This document shows positions 57,847 through 64,000 of a stretch of 64,000 bases of DNA, piece by piece. A program made the position numbers and the translations under genes. Within the stretch, counting starts at the first letter, position 1. Every line of letters starts with the position of its first letter. This stretch comes from Streptomyces sp. Edi2. GTDB lineage: Bacteria; Actinomycetota; Actinomycetes; Streptomycetales; Streptomycetaceae. The DNA lies in NCBI RefSeq assembly GCF_040253635.1, contig NZ_JBEJGX010000003.1:9052767-9116766 (forward strand). The letters are read 5' to 3'. The notes under the pieces were generated by a model. That model had not been told where the DNA came from, did not search any database, and worked only from the letters and a program-made list of their open reading frames with translations.

Positions 57847-58335
57847 TCAGTCGTCGGCGATCTGCAGGGCCAGCGCGAAGTGCTCACCGTCCGTTCCTGC
57901 GAGCAGACTGTCGAACAGAGGGGTGAGCCCGTTCACTGCGCCGCATTCGGCGTCGTGGTTGGTCCACCAGCTGGCCTTTGATCCGAGCAGGGACACCACT
58001 CGGTCCGCCGCGGGTTCGGCGCTCTCGGCGGGCAGGTGCCGGTGGCTCGGCCAGAGCAGGTCGACGGCCGCGACCTGGGCCAGGAACGGGGCGGCCCTGT
58101 GCGTGTCCACCGGTTCCAGAGCAGCGCAGATCTCAGGGACGGACGGTGGGGCGTACCCGGGTAGGAAGCGCCGCCAGGCCTCGTCCGTCGTGATCGCGAC
58201 CAGCAGTGTGCGGATCCGGGCCGCCAACTGTGGCAGGTCGGCTTCCGGCTCGGTGAAGCGTCCCGCGGCCACGTACACCCGCATCGGTGTGGACAGCTCT
58301 GCCATGCCGGCTTCCAGCTCGGCCAGGAGCCCCAT
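57847..58335 (-). CDS. conserved hypothetical protein, 162 residues
   Basis: ATG 58335 (GTG 58344 possible). A soluble acidic protein with L-L-V-A-I-T-T-D-E-A-W-R-R-F-L-P-G-Y-A-P-P-S and L-L-G-S-K-A-S-W-W-T-N-H-D-A-E-C. I do not recognise the family. A 13-bp inverted repeat lies 64 bp upstream, which suggests regulation by a repressor or an RNA hairpin. Confidence 0.65.
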   Translation of the reverse strand: MGLLAELEAGMAELSTPMRVYVAAGRFTEPEADLPQLAARIRTLLVAITTDEAWRRFLPGYAPPSVPEICAALEPVDTHRAAPFLAQVAAVDLLWPSHRHLPAESAEPAADRVVSLLGSKASWWTNHDAECGAVNGLTPLFDSLLAGTDGEHFALALQIADD

Positions 58336-58398
58336 GGACGTCACAGCGTGATTCTGCCGTAAGTCCCGCGCGCCCCTCGCCCTGCGCCGGCCGGCTGG

Positions 58399-58434
58399 AG
58401 TGCTCAGTCACGGTAACCGCTGTGACTGAGCACT
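58399..58434. promoter_or_regulatory. 13-bp perfect inverted repeat
   Basis: AGTGCTCAGTCAC at 58399-58411 and its exact complement at 58422-58434 enclose ten bases. It is in the 300-bp gap upstream of the 162-residue gene; it can be an operator or a hairpin. Confidence 0.65.
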
Positions 58435-58633
58435 GCAGTTGGGACTGCCCGGTAGATCGAGAGCTCAGCTCGACGTCCCCTCCAGAGGGAGGTGGTCTCG
58501 GTTGGGGTGGCGCGCCGAAAAGGTTTGTCACGAGGTCGGATGTCGACGTTGATCACCTCATGACGACCAGAAAGGGCCATGCCGGTGTACTGACCGGAGA
58601 CGTTGATTGAGAGCAGGGCGTTCCGCTCGGCAG

Positions 58634-59597
58634 TCACGAGGCCGGGGTTGAGTGCCTTTCAACCAGGTCTCTGGCGAGCTGACTGATGCGTTCGCGGGCT
58701 GTCTCTGGGGTGAGTATCTCGATGTGGTCGCCGAACTGGAGGAGCTGACGCACTGACTCGATGTCGGGGTAGCGGACGACGACGGTGCACCAGCCGTTTT
58801 CCGCGTCGGAGACGTCGTGGATGCGGTTGCCGAGGATGCGCCGCGCCAGGTCGAGTCCATTTTCTGGCAGGCGGACGGTCACGCTCACGCGACCTTGCCC
58901 CTCTGTGCGTTCCTTCAACGCGGCCCATCTGGTGCGGAGGGTTTCGCTTGGTCGGAGAGCAGCTGGCGCGTCGAGTTGTTCGTAGGACGAGAGTCGTTCC
59001 AGAGCGAACAGCCGACCGTTCCCCTGGTCATCGGCGATGAGATACCAGCGACCGGATTTCGCGACGATCCCGTACGGGTCGACCACCCGCGTTGAGGCCT
59101 GATTCTCGGCGCTGCGCCGGTATTGGATTCGCAGCCGGCGGCGGTGTCGCAGTGCCGAGGCCAGATCCGATACGTCGACCCCTGCCTCTGAGTCAGCAAA
59201 CCACGCGGTGCTGTCTACCAGCACCAGGTCCGCCAGTTGCAGCAGGCTCGGCGATCCAGGTGCTGCAGCCTGCCGAGCGGCGATCTTGCGCGCGGCCGAC
59301 TCCCACACCGCAGACAGACCCATACGCTCAAGTTGCGCGCTGTCCAAACCGGCTACGGAGAGTGCCTCCAGCTCTGATGGTTCCAGATGCGATGCGTTGA
59401 GCCGCGCACTGGGGAGCAAGACGATCCCGCCGTTCCGCCCGCGTTCGGCATAGACAGGCACACCTGCTGTCGAGAGCGCCTCGACATCCCAGCACGGTCC
59501 GCCGAGACACTTCCAGACGTCCGGCGAGCTCGGTGGTGGTGATGCGCTGACGGGCCTGCAGGAGCAGCAAGAGATGCAACAGCCTCGAAGCCTTCAT
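58634..59597 (-). pseudogene. WYL domain regulator with frameshift
   Basis: ATG 59597 starts S-R-L-L-H-L-L-L-L-L-Q and E-L-A-G-R-L-E-V-S-R-R-T-V; one base slip near 59490 then the second frame continues V-P-V-Y-A-E-R-G-R-N-G-G-I-V to a complete WYL part (G-R-W-Y-L-I-A-D-D-Q-G, V-R-Q-L-L-Q-F-G) ending at 58634. It would be a 320-residue WYL regulator of the same type as the gene at 42519. It diverges from a VOC gene with a matching operator. Confidence 0.82.
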
Positions 59598-59622
59598 ACT
59601 GACCAACCTTTGCAGAAAAGGT

Positions 59623-59635
59623 GACAGGTTCTGTC
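59623..59635. promoter_or_regulatory. palindrome GACAGGTTCTGTC, candidate WYL operator
   Basis: Arms GACAG/CTGTC, 25 bp upstream of the WYL start. Only one base differs from the core at 42481-42493 in the other WYL/VOC pair. Confidence 0.65.
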
Positions 59636-59692
59636 GCGATGCGGCGGTCAACTGGAGCAGTACCGAGAATTCAACGATCTGAGGAGCGCACT

Positions 59693-60058
59693 ATGCCCGC
59701 ACCCAACCTGTTCCTGATCGGCGTCCGCGACGCCGAGACCGCTACCGCCTTCTACAGCGACCTGTTCGAGATCGAACCGACCTTCATCAGTCCCCACTAC
59801 GTAGCTTTCGAGGTTGCTCCCGGCGTCCTGTTCGCGCTGTGGACGGGCTACAGCGAGCGTGCGGTCCCGAACACCCCTCGAACGAGCGAAGTCGGACTGA
59901 TGGTCCCAGGAGGAGCGACCGGGATTGACGAGATCTTCACGAGCTGGGTCTCGAAGGGAGTCCATGTCGCGGAGGAGCCACACGACGCTGTCTTCGGTCG
60001 CACGTTCGTCATCACGGACCCCGACGGCAACCTCATCCGGGTCTCCCCGGTGGACTGA
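59693..60058 (+). CDS. VOC family protein
   Basis: A 121-residue glyoxalase-fold protein: F-L-I-G-V-R-D-A-E-T-A-T-A-F-Y at the start and F-V-I-T-D-P-D-G-N-L-I-R-V-S at the end, both typical metal-site contexts. ATG 59693 follows GAGGAG. It diverges from a WYL regulator gene and is followed by an IS481-type element. Confidence 0.9.
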   Translation: MPAPNLFLIGVRDAETATAFYSDLFEIEPTFISPHYVAFEVAPGVLFALWTGYSERAVPNTPRTSEVGLMVPGGATGIDEIFTSWVSKGVHVAEEPHDAVFGRTFVITDPDGNLIRVSPVD

Positions 60059-60141
60059 TCTTCACGCCCTCTACCCACACGTTGTCGAAGGGCCGCCCGC
60101 ACCCGATGGTCGGCCCTTCAGGCTGTCCCAGGAGCTCAAAC

Positions 60142-61131
60142 ATGTCACATCCGAACGCCGTCCTCACCCCGCGCCACCGTCTGAAAGTCGCTCGACTCGT
60201 CGTTGACGACGGCTGGCCGACCAGCGAAGTCGCGGCCCGATTCCAGGTGTCCTGGCCAACCGTACAGCGCTGGGCCGATCGCTACCTTGCAGGCGAGTCC
60301 ATGCAGGACCGATCCTCACGACCCCGGAGATCTCCGACCAAAATACCCAAGAACGTGACGAAGTGATGCGTCAGCCTGCGACTGCGCCTGCGAGAAGGGC
60401 CCGTCCAGCTCGCCGCGAGACTCGACATCGCCCCGTCGACAGTGCACCGAATCCTGCGATCGGTCCGACTGAACCGACTCGCCTACGTCGATCGAGCGAC
60501 AGGTGAACCCGTCCGCCGGTACGTGCACGACCACCCGGGATCGCTCGTGCACGTGGATGTGAAGAAGCTCGGGAACATCCCCGATGGAGGCGGTTGGCGG
60601 TACGTCGGTCGCCGCCAAGGCGAGAAGCACCGCGTCGCGACACCGGGCAAGTCACGCAACGCCTACGGCGGCCCGAAGCTCGGATATGCGTTCGTGCACA
60701 CCGTCATCGACGACCACTCCCGCGTCGCCTACACCGAGGTCCACGATGACGAGACGGCCCGTGGCCGCAGATCGGCGTGACTGCATCGCGCGGTGGAGTG
60801 GTTCGCCGAGCGCGGCGTCACCATCGAGAGGATTCTCTCCGACAACGGCGGCGCCTACCGGTCCTACCTGTGGCGCGACACGGTGCCACAACCTCGGATC
60901 ACACCGAAGTACACGCGCCCTTACCGTCCGCAGACCAACGGCAAGGTCGAACGCTTCCACCGCACCATGGCCGACGGCTGGGCCTACGCCCGCTGCTACA
61001 CCAGCGAGCAACAACGCCGAGACGCTCTGCCACCGTGGCTGCACCAGTACAACCAGCACCGTCCGCACAGCGCTTGCGGCAACCAGCCCCCTGTTCTCAC
61101 GGTTGATCAACCTCCCCGATCAGTACACTGA
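60142..61131 (+). pseudogene. IS481 family transposase with two in-frame TGA codons
   Basis: One continuous frame of 329 residues except TGA at 60364 and at 60778. N-terminal helix-turn-helix R-L-V-V-D-D-G-W-P-T-S-E-V-A-A-R-F-Q-V; catalytic D in H-V-D-V-K-K-L-G, D in V-I-D-D-H-S-R-V, and E in N-G-K-V-E-R-F-H-R: a full DDE set. It ends Q-Y-N-Q-H-R-P-H-S-A-C-G. So the gene is intact in length but interrupted twice. No terminal repeats are clear. Confidence 0.85.
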
Positions 61132-61222
61132 CAGGCGCCCTGCTCCGCTCTCCACCGCTCGCGCGCCACCGACTGCCGCAGTGCCCGATGGCCCGCGACC
61201 GCCCACCCAGGAGAGCCCGCCC

Positions 61223-62094
61223 GTGCAGAAGACCGCCCTCGTTCCCTACGCCCACCTTGCCCCGAGCGCACCACTGACCGCCACGTCCTGACCCTGAGTA
61301 CCGCCAACGTCCGCGCCGCCCACTGGCTGCTCGCCGAACGCGCGCTCCGCAGCCCGGCGGCGATGTCCTGCCCTTCAACGCGCTGGTCGTTTCCGTCGAT
61401 CCGGGCGGCAACGTCGAACTCACCGAGCTGAGCGCGCGGTACGGGCCCGCTGGCCGCACCTGGACCGCCTGCCCGACGGCGGGTTCGTCGTCGCTGCGTC
61501 TCGCGCCCGCCGGTACGAGGACGCGGACCAGGTCCAGGTCTTTGACGCGCTCGGCCGCGAGACCTCGTCCTTCTCCGTCGGGGACGCCATCGAGCACCTG
61601 CTCGTGGACGAGTCCGGCCATATCTGGGTCGGGCACTTCGACGAGAACCCGGCCGGAATCCGCCGCTGGAGCGCCACGGGCCGGCTTGCCTGGACGTCAG
61701 ACGGCGCCCCCATCCCCGGTCTCTTCGACTGCTACGCCCTGAACGTGTCGGGCACCGCCGCCTGGGCGTGCCCGTACACGGCTTCCCACTCGTCGAGATG
61801 CGCCCCGACCGCCGTGACCGGCCCGTGAGAGTGTGGGCGAACCGCGTACGGGCGCCCATGCGGTGGCTGTCCACGGCGAGCAGGTCGCCTTCCATGGCGG
61901 CTACGGCGAGGAGCGGGACCGACTCGCCCGCGGAGAGCTCACCAAACATCAGTCGAGCCAACGGACGTCGGCCTGCTCACCCTGCCCGAGGGCGCCGCCC
62001 CCGGCCGCCGGCGGGTTGTCAGCAGAGGAAGCAGGATCTACGTCTGGGGCCGACCCTGTCCACCGCGTGGGGCGTGTTCGACCTCAGCAGCTGA
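61223..62094 (+). pseudogene. beta-propeller-like hypothetical protein, multiply frameshifted
   Basis: Frames read in order V-Q-K-T-A-L-V-P-Y-A-H-L-A, L-P-D-G-G-F-V-V-A-A-S-R-A-R, H-I-W-V-G-H-F-D-E-N-P-A-G-I-R-R-W-S, L-F-D-C-Y-A-L-N-V-S-G, V-A-V-H-G-E-Q-V-A-F-H-G-G-Y-G-E-E, and end V-F-D-L-S-S. That is the repetitive strand pattern of an uncharacterised Streptomyces protein. Several slips make it non-functional as written. Confidence 0.6.
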
Positions 62095-62281
62095 TCCCCT
62101 GCACCTGGAAGACGAATTCGCTCCGGTCGCCGACCATCCGACCGACAGTCCCGCAAGATCTTGCCGCGGCGCGTGCCGGCGAGGGTCCGACGGTCTTCGA
62201 CTGGTTGGTCGGGACTTCGACAGGTGCCGGCGCTCTTGTGCTGCGCTGATCCTTTGAGCGATCTCGGCGCGGCTCCCGGCC

Positions 62282-63060
62282 TGGAAATCCAAGGCCCAGG
62301 CTTGCCGCCCTGCCGAAAGCCAACGACCCCGACGGCGACGCCCTGGCGCAAGGCCGCCGAGATGGCCCAGGAGGACGACCACCTCCTTCGCCTCACCGCC
62401 GCCGGCGCCCGCAGCCCCGACTACCGGGTGAGCGCCGGAACGTGGGAGGGCGGCCGGCCGGCCGTCACCTGGATCGACGGCGTACCCCTGTGGCGGGCCC
62501 TCACCCTCGCCCGCGGCCCCAAGGAGACCGTGCCGCAGTCCGCCCCTGGCTCGCGGGCATCGCACGCACCTGGACCGAGCGCCTCGCCCGCCTGCACGCC
62601 GCCGGGCCGGGCCTACGCCGACGTCCGACCCGACGAAGACCCTCGACGAATCCGCAGCCTGACCGCCGAACTGCGTTGTCGTTGATCGACTACGCCCTCG
62701 CCTGCGGCCCCGCCGCCGACACCCGCTCGCGCCCCCGCACCGGGTGCCCTCACCGGCACCGCCCCCGAGTCGCCACCGCGATCCTCACCCCCGCCGACAC
62801 CCACATTCCCGCCCAGCCGCCCGCCGGCATCTGGAGCCTGGGCGCCTCCCTGTTCTGCGCCGACCGGCTACTGCCGCGTCGCCTACGACGACACCACCGA
62901 CCGGCTGGAGAAGCCGGCCGCCATCGCCAAGGGCACCACCACAGCGCTGCGCGACGTCTCGGCCGTGGCCGTTCCCGAACCCGAGGACGCTCATCCAGGT
63001 TGCCTGGCCCCGACCCCGCCCCACCGCCCCACCGTGAAGGAGCTGACTGCCTCATGGTGA
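62282..63060 (+). pseudogene. serine/threonine kinase-like gene, frameshifted
   Basis: Pieces read W-I-D-G-V-P-L-W-R-A-L-T-L-A, L-H-A-A-G and A-Y-A-D-V-R-P at the catalytic loop, L-I-D-Y-A-L-A-C-G-P-A-A, I-W-S-L-G-A-S-L-F and V-K-E-L-T-A at the end. Order fits a non-RD eukaryotic-like kinase. At least three frame changes; the stop overlaps the next start. Confidence 0.55.
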
Positions 63061-63560
63061 CCCTGCGCGCCCTGGCTCCGACCATGCACCAGCTCTCACC
63101 CGCATCTACAGCGGCGCCTCCATCCGGCACACCACCGGCAAGCCCCTTACCCTCGACCAGGCCCACGAAGAGATCCGCACAGCCCTCGCCAGAGCCGCCA
63201 GAGCACCGCGCGCACAGTGGAGCTGGGGCATCCTCGCCACCGACGAGATGATCGGCCTGATCGCCCTGCGGCGACGGGCCCCGTCCCTGGGCACCCTCAG
63301 CTCATCCTCTCGCGAGGACACCTGGGGCAACGGCTACGCCACCGAAGCGGTCAAGCACGTCACCGCCTTCGCCATCGCCACCGCCGGCCTGGAGCGCCGG
63401 GAGGCCATGCACACCCCGACAATCCGGCCTCCGGCCGAGTCCTGGCCAAAGCCGGTTCACCCGCACCCGCACTTCCGACCGGCCCGCCGACGACGCAACC
63501 GCCGTGCCGTACCAGGTGTATGCACTGCCGTTGCCCGGAGCTCCACTCCATTACTGCTGA
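63054..63560 (+). pseudogene. GNAT acetyltransferase gene, frameshifted
   Basis: ATG 63054 begins M-V-T-L-R-A-L-A-P-T; later frames give T-T-G-K-P-L-T-L-D-Q-A, M-I-G-L-I-A-L-R-R-R, W-G-N-G-Y-A-T-E-A-V-K at the acetyl-CoA loop and P-Y-Q-V-Y-A-L-P-L-P before the stop. A RimJ/L-type enzyme broken by several slips. Confidence 0.6.
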
Positions 63561-63586
63561 TCACCGACTGGGGGAAATGAGACCTC

Positions 63587-63988
63587 ATGCCCATCATCGG
63601 TCCCGGCTACGACGACCCCGAGTCGACAACTACGACTCCGCCTGGGAGACCCAGGACACCCTTCCGGCGATGGCTGTTCGTGCAGAAATTCGCCGCGGCC
63701 GGATGTGAGTACGCCGCCGACGCCGCTGGCATCTACGCGCCCGCCAACCGATACCACGGCCTCGACGACATCAACATGGGCATCGCCACCCTCACCGGCA
63801 TCAGCCCCGACGCCGTGCGGGCTGCTCACAAAGCCGACCTCGCCGATTGGGCACGCGAGCAGCAGTTCCGAGACCACCCCGACCTGGTCGCTCTGGTCCG
63901 GCGCACCTCGTTGGTGTCGAAGTGGAGGACCTGCAACTCCCTTGACATGACGTCTCCCTGGCATCACGTAGTTGTACTGTCGCGGTGA
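63587..63988 (+). CDS. hypothetical protein, 133 residues
   Basis: ATG 63587 opens a Pro/Thr-rich segment, then A-G-C-E-Y-A-A-D-A-A-G-I-Y-A-P-A-N-R-Y and I-S-P-D-A-V-R-A-A-H-K-A-D-L-A-D-W-A-R-E-Q-Q. Unknown family. The odd first 30 residues may be a frameshifted part, as in neighbouring genes. Confidence 0.4.
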   Translation: MPIIGPGYDDPESTTTTPPGRPRTPFRRWLFVQKFAAAGCEYAADAAGIYAPANRYHGLDDINMGIATLTGISPDAVRAAHKADLADWAREQQFRDHPDLVALVRRTSLVSKWRTCNSLDMTSPWHHVVVLSR

Positions 63989-64000
63989 GCCGTCGGCAAC

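Noticed and set aside
60364..60780. TGA recoding (selenocysteine) in the IS481 transposase
   Set aside because: No selenoprotein context or hairpin was seen and IS481 proteins have no such residues; nonsense decay is simpler.

Overview
The window is high-GC DNA with GTG/ATG starts, purine-rich ribosome sites, ATGA/GTGA-coupled genes and protein families typical of Streptomyces (BTAD regulators, RsbU-like phosphatases, F420-type oxidoreductases, tandem AsnC regulators, WYL regulators, EF-hand proteins). It looks like an accessory or subtelomeric arm of a Streptomyces-like chromosome: few housekeeping genes (dnaE, peptide deformylase), many regulator/enzyme pairs, many transposon scars and many broken genes.

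Layout. 1-10.9 kb: end of a DinB/mycothiol-type gene, an SDR, a secreted ricin-type lectin with a second beta-rich domain, a giant BTAD ATPase regulator convergent with a DrrAB-type exporter, a deformylase divergent from a winged-helix regulator with a palindromic operator, and small enzymes. 11-20.8 kb: a complete DNA polymerase III alpha subunit, a LysR regulator, a methyltransferase coupled to a DedA protein, a phosphotransferase, an IstB scar and a 2H phosphoesterase. 21-30 kb: NmrA protein, a PAS-GAF-PP2C-HATPase regulator, a two-EF-hand protein, an F420-type oxidoreductase, and three arrays of 7- or 8-bp tandem repeats. 30-31.7 kb: an IS21-type scar abutting an IS5-type scar. 31.7-43.5 kb: enzyme-regulator pairs (nitroreductase/TetR, FAD monooxygenase/Lrp, aldo-keto reductase, VOC protein/WYL) plus scars. 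43.6-50.5 kb: a Tn3-type scar and a decayed non-ribosomal peptide module head to head with a half exporter. 51.6-54.7 kb: a low-GC island with a HEPN/TOPRIM-family protein beside a decayed Tn554-like recombinase pair. 54.8-59.6 kb: a membrane-anchored XRE-ricin regulator, a small secreted protein, remnants of a HEPN-like and an HNH nuclease gene, and a second WYL/VOC pair. 60-64 kb: a broken IS481 element and a run of frameshifted genes.

The most interesting items are the HEPN/TOPRIM gene carried next to Tn554-like genes, a 13-bp operator-like palindrome shared by two unlinked WYL/VOC pairs, an ACATGT-centred palindrome shared by two other loci, repeated 8-bp minisatellites around regulatory genes, and a recurrent pattern of one-base frameshifts, many in homopolymers, which may be real decay or assembly error. 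All calls come from reading the sequence by eye; no database search was run.
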